A DNA stretch of 16,878 nucleotides from UBA7332 sp051657165 (GTDB lineage Bacteria; Bacteroidota; Bacteroidia; Bacteroidales; UBA7332), in the NCBI GenBank assembly GCA_051657165.1, contig JBOFKD010000256.1, forward strand, positions 1 through 16,878, written 5' to 3'. Within the stretch, counting starts at the first letter, position 1. The number at the start of each line of letters is the position of its first letter. The position numbers were made by a program, and so were the translations under genes. Shown piece after piece: positions 1 through 7,438 of the stretch. Below the pieces are notes generated by a model. It made no database searches. It was not told the DNA's origin and saw nothing but the letters and a program-made list of their open reading frames with translations.

Positions 1-1
1 A

Positions 2-103
2 TCAATAAAAGCAACAACAACGGAAAAACTCGGATTTACTGGCCGGGAAGATGGTATTTCTGCGTATGCTACTGTTTTGATTAATAAGCAAAAAGGGAGA
101 TAA
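2..103 (+). CDS. 3' end of an unidentified gene (partial)
   Basis: An open frame enters from the left edge and stops at TAA 101-103. The 33 visible residues end in LINKQKGR and have ordinary Ala/Thr/Gly-rich composition. A second frame is also open from the edge, up to a stop at 82-84, but it translates to a Cys/Trp/Tyr-rich string that looks less like protein. The chosen frame runs through the left arm of the terminator at 81-125 and stops inside its loop, an arrangement that suits a short, closely packed gene end. The fragment is too short to assign a family. The gene is convergent with the LruC lipoprotein. Confidence 0.4.
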   Translation, partial: SIKATTTEKLGFTGREDGISAYATVLINKQKGR

Positions 104-125
104 AACCTCCCTTTTTGCTTATTAA
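81..125. terminator. Bidirectional intrinsic terminator
   Basis: A perfect 19-bp inverted repeat (81-99 and 107-125) encloses a 7-nt loop at 100-106. The outer part of the stem is A/T-only and the core is GCAAAAAGGGAG, so transcripts in both directions end in a U-rich arm after a stable core. It lies between two convergent genes and would serve both. The stop codon of the left partial gene falls in the loop. Confidence 0.85.
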
Positions 126-127
126 AT

Positions 128-2215
128 TTATTTTATATACAATTTATAGATATCAGCATATCCACTTTTGCCAGCTTTATACCAGTCATTAAACTGGACA
201 CCCATACTACTAGACCAGTTATTAAATTTATAATACGCACTTGAAATGTTTTCTTTTTCATTCGGATAAAGAAAACTCTCTGGTATTAATAAAGCAAAAG
301 GCATATTACTCTTATTGACATAATACCTGTTTTGAGATGGGCTTGTCCGGTCATCACCTGTTGAAAACAATGCTGTATTAGCTTTTATTGTTGGTTTATA
401 TGTAGGTAAATGAACTTCAACTCCTCTCTGTCCCGAACCACAATCTACGATTAAATACGGATTATAAGGTGGAATACCAATGGTATTCTGCGATTGTGCC
501 GATGAGAATTCTATATCATAAGTTATAACCTTAGATGCCAGATTCTCACGATTAATATCAGTATTTATGTAATTACCTGATGTTGAATTAAAAAGTTTGA
601 ATACATCATCAAAAAATACAATATTAGCATTCGTATGCCCTGTCTCAAATCCACGTGCATCATTAACAATGACTCCGGATGTTAACGAATTTCCCTGGAT
701 GTTTGCCTGAAGAACAGCTGATGCAGGAAAATTAAACTGTACACCAAAGCCATTTTTATATTTTGCACCTGATGCTCTTACATTAAAAGTTCCTCCTATT
801 TTCTTTATCTGACTATTCTTATTTAAGTAATGAGTCATATTATAATCTATCACAAGGTCGTTCATATCATAATCGCCCTGAGATGGCCACAAATCTTCAT
901 AAGATAATGTTCCATAAATATCTTTTCCCGGATAAGATGTAGAGTATGCTAATGCCGGATCTGTCGGAAACTCATCCAGATTATCAGGAACACCATCCGA
1001 ATCTGAATCTACAAAAACATCCAGTTTCGCCATAGATGATGTATTCACGGCCGTATAAGGAGTCGGTTTTACAGAATAAACTGCATCATTGAAATCCTGA
1101 TCACAGTACGACAAGTCCCGCTTAATATCTTCAAACGAAAGAATCATACACGATCTGGTCGGATCATTCAATAATACACTATGCTGTCTAAGTGATGCAT
1201 TTGTTTCAGCATTCAGATCTCTGTCAGAATAATGAATAAAATTACCTGTTGTTATATTCTTTGTAGAGTTGTTAAATCCATTTGCAATAAGAACCCATTC
1301 CACAGTAACTCCTGCCGGAAAAATCTCACTATATATGGATCCGTTCCAGTATTTCAAACGGACTTTATCTCCTGAATACAAACCTCCCCCTGATCCGGAA
1401 TAAGATGTATTTGGAAATATAATATATTTTCGAATCGATGCAATGGTAGCTTTAGTAGGTTTGCTTCCTGTAGGATAAACATAATATCCAAGAACGTTTA
1501 GCCAGCCTGCTCCTTCATGAATAAATGTCACATCTATTTCGCAAGGCGCTATAACCTCAAGTTTATGAGAAATTGATGGATCAAAGAACTCAGGATGAGA
1601 TTGAGGCAGAGGGGAATTAGGCAGTGTAGTATTTATATCATCCAGAAAAGCTGATGTTATAACATCCCGGCCCGAAATATTTGCCGGGACTCCATAAGTA
1701 TTCCAGTTTGCAAGTGCAAAGAAATTGGCTACTGATACTGTATTATACGGATATGAAGTCTGTTTAGTTGAAAGCATACCATCCTGTAATGTTATCACAG
1801 AACCATTCAGAGCAACATTTAATAATTCCGGCACACCTGTTTTCTTTGAGACTATCCAGATCTGCTCTGCATATTTAGGCATATTCAAAGTACCTTCATA
1901 TACTCCCTGGTCATTTGTCAACCCATTAAATAATGGCTTTGACTTTTCATTAAACAAATAAGCTCCATCCTGCTCTATAACTGGACTCTCACTATAAATC
2001 GCAAAGGGCACATAACCCGGATTAAAGCCTGGTTGCTTATAATCCAGTTTTAAAACATAATCTTTTGTAGTTGCAAAATCAAAATAGGCAATCTCTTCAA
2101 CCGGAGGTTCAGGCAGAACAGGATCTACTATATTATTTCCCGGTTTACTACAGGATACTATCGCCAAACAAACGACAGATAAAGAAAAAACTGATTTTAT
2201 TAAAACATTTCTCAT
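128..2215 (-). CDS. LruC / DUF4114-domain surface lipoprotein
   Basis: A 695-residue predicted lipoprotein. The first 21 residues form a signal peptide ending in the lipobox AIVSC, with Cys22 as the lipid site. From about residue 233 a DUF4114-like segment begins (GWLNVLGYYVYP) and finishes with LSFED and DQDFNDAVYSV near 355-380. Next comes an Asp-rich calcium-binding stretch of thrombospondin type-3 style (DSDSDGVPDNLDEFPTDP, about 401-418). The LruC signature LWPSQGDYDMNDLVIDY follows at about 440-456, and the LruC domain fills the rest. Proteins of this architecture in Bacteroidetes are extracellular or outer-membrane anchored; their role is not established, and calcium-dependent adhesion or glycan binding is only a guess. 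It is monocistronic, facing away from the aldehyde dehydrogenase, with the bidirectional terminator just after its stop. I found no clear -7 box in the 221-bp upstream gap. Confidence 0.9.
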   Translation of the reverse strand: MRNVLIKSVFSLSVVCLAIVSCSKPGNNIVDPVLPEPPVEEIAYFDFATTKDYVLKLDYKQPGFNPGYVPFAIYSESPVIEQDGAYLFNEKSKPLFNGLTNDQGVYEGTLNMPKYAEQIWIVSKKTGVPELLNVALNGSVITLQDGMLSTKQTSYPYNTVSVANFFALANWNTYGVPANISGRDVITSAFLDDINTTLPNSPLPQSHPEFFDPSISHKLEVIAPCEIDVTFIHEGAGWLNVLGYYVYPTGSKPTKATIASIRKYIIFPNTSYSGSGGGLYSGDKVRLKYWNGSIYSEIFPAGVTVEWVLIANGFNNSTKNITTGNFIHYSDRDLNAETNASLRQHSVLLNDPTRSCMILSFEDIKRDLSYCDQDFNDAVYSVKPTPYTAVNTSSMAKLDVFVDSDSDGVPDNLDEFPTDPALAYSTSYPGKDIYGTLSYEDLWPSQGDYDMNDLVIDYNMTHYLNKNSQIKKIGGTFNVRASGAKYKNGFGVQFNFPASAVLQANIQGNSLTSGVIVNDARGFETGHTNANIVFFDDVFKLFNSTSGNYINTDINRENLASKVITYDIEFSSAQSQNTIGIPPYNPYLIVDCGSGQRGVEVHLPTYKPTIKANTALFSTGDDRTSPSQNRYYVNKSNMPFALLIPESFLYPNEKENISSAYYKFNNWSSSMGVQFNDWYKAGKSGYADIYKLYIK

Positions 2216-2399
2216 AGCCTATGTTTATAATGGAGTGAAATAACTATCTGGAATCTCATAGCCGATCCGGATGAATCGTTATCAATTATTATTATTAATA
2301 AACACAACATCCTCTTATTTGTTTGATTTCAAAAAAGTTAAAACATAAGATATATGAATTATCATAGATTAAGCCAGGGTAGATACTGAATTTATAATT

Positions 2400-2407
2400 T
2401 ATATTTG
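2400..2407 (+). promoter_or_regulatory. Candidate -7 box (TATATTTG) for the aldehyde dehydrogenase
   Basis: TATATTTG is an exact match to the Bacteroidetes -7 consensus TAnnTTTG and lies 29 bp before the ATG at 2437. No TTTG-like -33 element sits 19-21 bp upstream, where the sequence reads AGCCAGGGT, so only half of the promoter is supported. Confidence 0.45.
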
Positions 2408-2436
2408 TCAGCTAACATTTAATTATATTATGAAAT

Positions 2437-3804
2437 ATGGATTATACAGCTATTACAAATGCACACCGGAAACAAAAAGAATTCTTCGCCTCCGGTGCAA
2501 CCCGCAATATTGAGTTCAGGCTACAAATGCTTCATAAATTAAAGCAGGCTATTCTGAATTACCAGTCCGAAATACAGGATGCTTTATGGAAAGATTTACA
2601 CAAATCTCCCGAAGAAGCATATCTGACCGAAACAGGCATTGTACTGAGCGAACTGAACAATCATATCCGGCATCTGAAAAAGTGGGCTAAACCCCGCCGT
2701 GTATCTACACCGCTGTCTTTGTTTCCTTCTTCAAGTTATATTATAAACGAACCTCTGGGAGTAGCACTTGTTGTTGCACCCTGGAATTATCCGTTTCAAT
2801 TACTAATTAATCCTCTTATCGGAAGTATTTCGGCCGGATGTTGTACCATTCTTAAGCCTTCGCCGGAATCCGCAAATCTTTCTGCTGTCATCACCAAGAT
2901 GATACGCTCTGTTTTTGAAGAGGAGTATATCTCTATTTTTGAAGGTGGCAGAGATGTGAATACCGCCTTATTTAATTTACAATCCGATATTATTTTCTTT
3001 ACCGGAAGTCCTGCATTAGGAAAGATCGTTATGCAGGCTGCGGCACCTCATCTGACTCCTGTCATTCTTGAACTTGGAGGTAAAAGTCCCTGTATTGTTC
3101 ATTCAGATGCGAATATAGACCTGGCTGCCAGACGCATTGTATGGGGTAAATTTATGAATGCCGGTCAAACCTGTATAGCCCCTGATTATATATTTGTTCA
3201 GGCCGGAATAAAAGATGAACTACTGAAGAAAATGCTTGACTATATTCAGCAGTTCTACGGATCTGATCCGCAAAAATCGCCTTTTTACCCCCGGATTATC
3301 AATCAAAAAGCCATGCAAAGGCTGATATCAGTAACCGATCAGCAGAAAGTATATTGCGGAGGGAATTACGATATCAATGATTTGTATATTGCACCAACAA
3401 TACTTACAAATATTACCGGTGCTGATGCCGTTATGCAGGATGAAATCTTCGGACCGGTCCTTCCGGTCATGGAATATCAGAATATCAGTGAGGCTATCGA
3501 TTATATCAATAGCAAAGAAAAACCTCTGGCTTTTTATTTCTTCGGAGATCCGGCCACCGGGCGCACTGTGCTCAGCAAAACCTCTTCAGGCGGAGCCTGT
3601 ATCAATGATACTCTTATGCACATTGGCAACCACAATCTGCCATTTGGAGGAGTTGGCAACAGTGGTATGGGTAAGTATCACGGAAAACTTAGTTTTCAGG
3701 TATTCAGCAATCAGCGAAGCGTGGTAGAAACTCCTGTCTGGTTAGATTTACCATTCAGGTATATTCCATATAAATACATGAAGCTGATTAAGAAACTACT
3801 ATAA
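2437..3804 (+). CDS. Aldehyde dehydrogenase, class 3-like (NAD(P)-dependent)
   Basis: A 455-residue cytosolic aldehyde dehydrogenase that oxidises an aldehyde to the acid with NAD(P)+. All family landmarks are present: VAPWNYP with Asn117 (oxyanion hole), KPSPE (cofactor binding), FFTGSPALG, ELGGKSP with general base Glu212, NAGQTC with nucleophile Cys246, EIFGPVLP, and the C-terminal PFGGVGNSGMGKYHG. Residue spacing and the short length match ALDH3-type enzymes, which act on fatty or aromatic aldehydes, rather than the roughly 490-residue ALDH1/2 type. There is no signal peptide. The ATG at 2437 is preceded by a -7 box; no Shine-Dalgarno is visible, as usual in this phylum. The gene stands alone, flanked by a divergent lipoprotein gene and a convergent OmpA gene, so the physiological aldehyde cannot be deduced. 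Confidence 0.92.
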   Translation: MDYTAITNAHRKQKEFFASGATRNIEFRLQMLHKLKQAILNYQSEIQDALWKDLHKSPEEAYLTETGIVLSELNNHIRHLKKWAKPRRVSTPLSLFPSSSYIINEPLGVALVVAPWNYPFQLLINPLIGSISAGCCTILKPSPESANLSAVITKMIRSVFEEEYISIFEGGRDVNTALFNLQSDIIFFTGSPALGKIVMQAAAPHLTPVILELGGKSPCIVHSDANIDLAARRIVWGKFMNAGQTCIAPDYIFVQAGIKDELLKKMLDYIQQFYGSDPQKSPFYPRIINQKAMQRLISVTDQQKVYCGGNYDINDLYIAPTILTNITGADAVMQDEIFGPVLPVMEYQNISEAIDYINSKEKPLAFYFFGDPATGRTVLSKTSSGGACINDTLMHIGNHNLPFGGVGNSGMGKYHGKLSFQVFSNQRSVVETPVWLDLPFRYIPYKYMKLIKKLL

Positions 3805-3821
3805 TCAATCTCTCAGACACA

Positions 3822-3856
3822 AAAAAAGTAACTAAGAAAATCTTAGTTACTTTTTT
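3822..3856. terminator. Bidirectional intrinsic terminator
   Basis: A 16-bp perfect inverted repeat (3822-3837 and 3841-3856) with a 3-nt AAA loop. The core is GTAACTAAGA, flanked by A6 on the left and T6 on the right. It lies between the convergent aldehyde dehydrogenase and OmpA-like genes and can end transcription from either side. Confidence 0.85.
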
Positions 3857-3872
3857 ACATATTCAGAATAAA

Positions 3873-4535
3873 TTATTTAGTTGCATTCTGAATCATTTTT
3901 CTCCCTACTGTTATGTATACCTCTACTCTTCTGTTTAGTGCGCGGCCCTGAACGGTTGCATTACTTGCCACAGGATCGTTCCATCCTCTGCCCAGCGCTT
4001 GCATACGTGAATTACTCACACCTTTTGATGCCAGATATTTCATCACAGACTGAGCTCTCTTTTCTGATAACTGCTGATTAAATGCCTGCGGACCGGTGTG
4101 ACTTGTATAACCGATAATAATGGCATCCGTTTCAGGGAAATTATTCATATTCTCTGCCAGAATAGATAATACAGAATCTGCTTTTGCGCTTAAATCAGCT
4201 GAATTCACTTTAAACAAAGCTCCGCCGTTTAACCCAAGCTTGATTGCCTGTAGTTTATTATCTTTCAAATCAGGTACAAGATCAACCGTAACGATTGTAT
4301 CACCATTTTCTTCATCGATATCATAAACAGCATATGCTTTAACCAATGCTTTCTCCTGAGTCTGCATTTGATTATTTACTTTACCGGCTACTTCTACCGT
4401 CACAGGTACTACACCCATCTGATTAACATCCTGAGCAACTTCTTCAACAACCAGAGCTTTTTTCGAATGACAGCTTGTTAGTGTCACAAAGCCCATAAAC
4501 AACAACGCAATAATTGCTAAGTTAATTCTTTTCAT
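3873..4535 (-). CDS. OmpA-family peptidoglycan-associated lipoprotein
   Basis: A 220-residue predicted lipoprotein with a signal peptide ending in LTSC (Cys22), a linker to about residue 105, and a C-terminal OmpA/Pal domain at about 107-212. The domain shows GALFKVNSADL, GYTSHTG, NQQLSEKRAQSV and NRRVEVYI. Such domains normally clamp the diaminopimelate of peptidoglycan with an Asp (in the GHTDxxG loop) and an Arg 15 residues later. Here the Asp position is Ser145, while the Arg is kept (Arg160). It probably tethers the outer membrane to the cell wall, though binding may be weakened. The gene is monocistronic, with a shared terminator after its stop and the tRNA-fMet terminator upstream. No convincing promoter was found; TACGATTG at 4590-4597 on this strand is one mismatch from a -7 box but lacks a -33 partner. 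Confidence 0.9.
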   Translation of the reverse strand: MKRINLAIIALLFMGFVTLTSCHSKKALVVEEVAQDVNQMGVVPVTVEVAGKVNNQMQTQEKALVKAYAVYDIDEENGDTIVTVDLVPDLKDNKLQAIKLGLNGGALFKVNSADLSAKADSVLSILAENMNNFPETDAIIIGYTSHTGPQAFNQQLSEKRAQSVMKYLASKGVSNSRMQALGRGWNDPVASNATVQGRALNRRVEVYITVGRKMIQNATK

Positions 4536-4645
4536 AATACAAACGATTTAATGTAATTAAGGTCCAGGTTATTTAAACTTGCAATTAAACAATCGTATAA
4601 AATTAAAAGTTTTAGAACTTTCGGAATTAACATTTTTACCAAAAC

Positions 4646-4678
4646 AAAAAAAGAGGTCTCATTTCTGAAACCTCTTTT
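4646..4678 (-). terminator. Intrinsic terminator of tRNA-fMet
   Basis: On the minus strand a 12-bp stem (AAAAGAGGTTTC with GAGACCTCTTTT, one G-T wobble) closes a 6-nt loop and runs into seven consecutive T residues. It begins 8 bp after the tRNA 3' end and isolates the tRNA from the OmpA-like gene downstream. Confidence 0.8.
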
Positions 4679-4685
4679 CGTATAG

Positions 4686-4757
<72 letters not shown>

Positions 4758-4769
4758 ATGTTTGTGATA

Positions 4770-4800
4770 CAAAGGTACTCTTATTTTTCGGTCCTGCAAA
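4770..4800 (-). promoter_or_regulatory. Bacteroidetes-type promoter of tRNA-fMet
   Basis: Read on the minus strand, the sequence is TTTG (4800-4797), a 19-bp spacer, then TACCTTTG (4777-4770). Both elements match the -33 TTTG / -7 TAnnTTTG consensus exactly, with ideal spacing. The mature tRNA begins 12 bp after the -7 box, leaving only a few leader nucleotides. Confidence 0.9.
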
Positions 4801-4852
4801 TTTTCCGGAAGTTATTTTTCATTCTTAATATCCAGTGTAACTCGCCTGCAAG

Positions 4853-5977
4853 CTATTTCCGGGGCTGTTGCTGAGTGACACAGTGGATCATTCCCCCATT
4901 CGCATACAGGTTACGTGAGTCAATTCCAACGACTTGCCGCGACGGGTATATCTGTTGAACGATTGCATTGGCGATCTTATCATTCGGATCATTATAATTT
5001 GGCACCAGTACCTTATCATTCGTAATATAATAGTTCACATACGATCCCTGATACCCCAAATCCTTTCCATAAGTAGTTACTACATTATTTTTCGTCAATG
5101 GCAGTGTCACATATTTATACGCCTGTCCCTCTCTGTTCAGTGCACTATAAAGAGTATTAATATCCTTATTCGTAAGTTCCCATATAGCCAGATCATCCGG
5201 GCTCATAGTTACAATCGTATCCGAACCGGCAAAACGCGCAAATCCGTCTATATGCATATCTGTAATATCCAGGCCGGCTACTCCGTCAAGCCAGATAAAA
5301 TGAGTCACGCCCAGATACGTATGAAACAACTCCTCTGCCTGTGACTGCGTAACACCGGGATTCCTGTTTTTATTAAGTATTGAGCTTCGTGTAGCCAGAA
5401 ATGATCCTTTTCCATCGACTTCAACAGCACCTCCCTCGACAATAAGCTTCTTATTTAGCTGCACAAAAGGAAAATTGGCCGCCTTAGCCACCTCTGACGG
5501 GATCTGCTCATCATAATTGAATGGTTCTTTTCCTCCCCATCCATTGAAGCCCCATCCTTCAATTGTCAGCTCTTTACTTTCCGACCACACAAAAACAGGA
5601 CCGTTGTCACGTACCCAGACATCATTAGTGCGAAACAAATAGAAATCAATCTTCGCCATAGACACACCGGCATCAGTGAGCTGCTTAACGATCCGTTCTT
5701 TTGCTTCGGAATTATAAGCTATGATATGCAGATTCTCACCTGACACTATTTCACGCGCCATCTCAATCCAGGTCGCTTCAAGCCTGTTCCGGTAAGTCTC
5801 TCCATATTGATATTTCTGAGGCCATTGTAACCACGTTCCTTCATGCGGACTACTTTCTGCCGGCATTACATAGCGTATTGAATCATTATCATTCCCACTT
5901 TCGGGGCTCTCTTCCTTCCCACAAGAACTTAAGGAAACGGTTAGTAAAAGGGCTGCCATAAGATGTTTCATTTTCAA
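4853..5977 (-). CDS. Lipidated agmatine deiminase-family protein (PF04371 type)
   Basis: A 374-residue member of the agmatine deiminase / bacterial peptidylarginine deiminase family, which hydrolyses guanidino groups to ureido products (agmatine to N-carbamoylputrescine in the cytosolic enzymes). Visible marks are MPAESSPHEGTWLQWP near residue 39, NDVWVRDNGPV with Asp124, DMHIDGFARF with His242, and the C-terminal GGMIHCVTQQQP with the expected nucleophile Cys366. Unlike the usual cytosolic enzyme, it starts with a lipoprotein signal ending in SLSSC (Cys19), followed by GKEES. That resembles the K-(D/E)2 lipoprotein export signal of Bacteroidetes, so the enzyme is probably outer-membrane or surface located. 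The substrate could be agmatine, a related guanidine, or peptidyl arginine. Met3 is an alternative start. It appears monocistronic, and no obvious terminator follows. Confidence 0.88.
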   Translation of the reverse strand: MKMKHLMAALLLTVSLSSCGKEESPESGNDNDSIRYVMPAESSPHEGTWLQWPQKYQYGETYRNRLEATWIEMAREIVSGENLHIIAYNSEAKERIVKQLTDAGVSMAKIDFYLFRTNDVWVRDNGPVFVWSESKELTIEGWGFNGWGGKEPFNYDEQIPSEVAKAANFPFVQLNKKLIVEGGAVEVDGKGSFLATRSSILNKNRNPGVTQSQAEELFHTYLGVTHFIWLDGVAGLDITDMHIDGFARFAGSDTIVTMSPDDLAIWELTNKDINTLYSALNREGQAYKYVTLPLTKNNVVTTYGKDLGYQGSYVNYYITNDKVLVPNYNDPNDKIANAIVQQIYPSRQVVGIDSRNLYANGGMIHCVTQQQPRK

Positions 5978-6169
5978 TTATTTATTATAAGATTATCCCG
6001 GCCCACGGGAAGCCGGTTAAGTAAGAATTAAAACACATTTACCCCATTCTGAGTTTGTCGCAATCGAAACTATAATCTTTTATCCAATCAGTTCAGGATA
6101 CATATTTCCTGTTTTTCATATAGGGGTTTTCAGTAAAACATACGTTATGATGATAAAAGACAATACAAC

Positions 6170-6182
6170 CGTTCTGAGAACG
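6170..6182. promoter_or_regulatory. 13-bp perfect dyad, candidate operator
   Basis: CGTTCT-G-AGAACG is a 6-bp perfect inverted repeat with a single central base, 32 bp before the first gene of the sigma-factor operon. Its position suits an operator or a short hairpin in the leader. Nothing else identifies the binding protein, and a match of this size can occur by chance. Confidence 0.3.
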
Positions 6183-6214
6183 ATAAATTTTAAACGATAT
6201 TTAATCCCTGTTCT

Positions 6215-6856
6215 ATGAAAAAAAGAATATTTATATTCATAGCTATTTTACTTTCGGTTACCTTCTTATCTCATGCAAATGAAAGCAGACAGACAGATAT
6301 GTATCCCAACAAACACGAAATCAGATTATCTGTCAGCGACGGAACGCCACTGAATATATCCAACTTCCTTGGTACTGCTATTGGTGATGCCATTACGGGA
6401 ACAGAACGTGACAGGATTGAAATATGCGGAATATTTGGCATTGGTTACCGGTATGCAATCTCTCGCTGGAAAGTTGGAGGTGATATCGGATTTGCATCTC
6501 TTACCAACAGAGTAAAATCTTCCTTCTACGGAAGTATGACCCGTAATACAGAAAGTAATATTCACTTTCTGATTCTCCCAACCGGAGAGCTTACTTATTT
6601 TAAGAGAAAGAAGGTTACACTTTATAGCTCGGCTGCTATAGGAGCTATACTCAGCCGGAGTAGTTACAGTTCTGATTATTTCTTCGAAAACAGATTTATA
6701 GAGAATTCGTTTAATTACTCAGATTTTTATGCAACATTTGCATTTCAGGTAAATCCCATCGCCATTCGGGTTGGAAATGAACGAATTGGTGGTTTTATGG
6801 AATTAGGTGTAGGATACAAAGGTTTTATTTCAGCCGGTATTAGTATACTTTTTTAA
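6215..6856 (+). CDS. Small outer-membrane beta-barrel protein
   Basis: A 213-residue protein with a signal peptide (hydrophobic core from residue 5, likely cleavage after SHA at residue 21). The mature part is rich in alternating hydrophobic strands with Gly and aromatics (GIGYRYAIS, VGGDIGFASL, LYSSAAIGAIL, FMELGVGYKGF) and ends in Phe. These are marks of an eight-to-ten-strand outer-membrane barrel. No family beyond 'outer membrane beta-barrel' can be assigned. It is the first gene of the operon, with 12 bp separating it from the sigma factor. That suggests it belongs to the same envelope signalling circuit, perhaps as a sensor component or a target, but this is inference. No Shine-Dalgarno sequence is visible before the ATG. 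Confidence 0.75.
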   Translation: MKKRIFIFIAILLSVTFLSHANESRQTDMYPNKHEIRLSVSDGTPLNISNFLGTAIGDAITGTERDRIEICGIFGIGYRYAISRWKVGGDIGFASLTNRVKSSFYGSMTRNTESNIHFLILPTGELTYFKRKKVTLYSSAAIGAILSRSSYSSDYFFENRFIENSFNYSDFYATFAFQVNPIAIRVGNERIGGFMELGVGYKGFISAGISILF

Positions 6857-6868
6857 ATACGGATCATT

Positions 6869-7438
6869 ATGGATTTAGTGCGTACAAATAAATTCAAACG
6901 CAGATTTAAGGAATACTATCAGACACTCTGTAACATTGCATACGGATATATCCCGGACAGGGATGAGTGCGAAGACATTGTGCAGGATACATTCATTACT
7001 GTGTGGAATAAAGAGAAAGATTTACTTCCGGAAAAGGAATTCTTATCTTATATGGTTATCGCTGTAAAGAACAACTGTATATCCGTCATACGGAAACAGC
7101 GTTTTGATACTGTCTCTATGGATGATTCCGAAAACTCACCGAATATTCATCATCTCGCTGACAATGATAATCATCAGACAGAAGAGCTTTCTGCCGAAGA
7201 AAAGCTACATAAGATATTATCGGTCCTGCCTGCCAGATGCAAAGAAATTTTTCTTCTGAGTAAACTTCATGGTATGAAGTACAGAGAAATTGCTGAAGAG
7301 CTCGATATCTCGGAGAAGACTGTCGAAAACCAAATGGGTAAAGCACTTAAAACACTTCGTGAATATATTGCCGGCAATCCTGTACTGTTTATTCTATTTC
7401 TGCTAATTACAATCCTCTTAAACAACAAATTGAAATGA
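6869..7438 (+). CDS. ECF RNA polymerase sigma factor with hydrophobic C-terminal tail
   Basis: A 189-residue sigma-70 family factor of the extracytoplasmic-function group abundant in Bacteroidetes. Region 2 lies near residues 10-75, with DECEDIVQDTFITVWN (core binding and -10 recognition). Region 4 lies at about 118-168, with LPARCKEIFLLSKLHGMKY and the helix-turn-helix YREIAEELDISEKTVENQM. After region 4 there is an extra stretch, NPVLFILFLLITILLNNKLK (about 170-189), hydrophobic enough to insert in the membrane, so this factor may be membrane-tethered until activated. Its stop overlaps the FecR start (ATGA, 4 nt), which implies translational coupling with the anti-sigma factor. It is expected to be held by the FecR protein and released when the TonB receptor binds its ligand. 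Confidence 0.92.
   Translation: MDLVRTNKFKRRFKEYYQTLCNIAYGYIPDRDECEDIVQDTFITVWNKEKDLLPEKEFLSYMVIAVKNNCISVIRKQRFDTVSMDDSENSPNIHHLADNDNHQTEELSAEEKLHKILSVLPARCKEIFLLSKLHGMKYREIAEELDISEKTVENQMGKALKTLREYIAGNPVLFILFLLITILLNNKLK

Noticed and set aside
5998..6016. CCGGC...GCCGG inverted repeat before the deiminase gene
   Set aside because: Only a 5-bp stem with a 9-nt loop in the leader; too small to call an operator or riboswitch.
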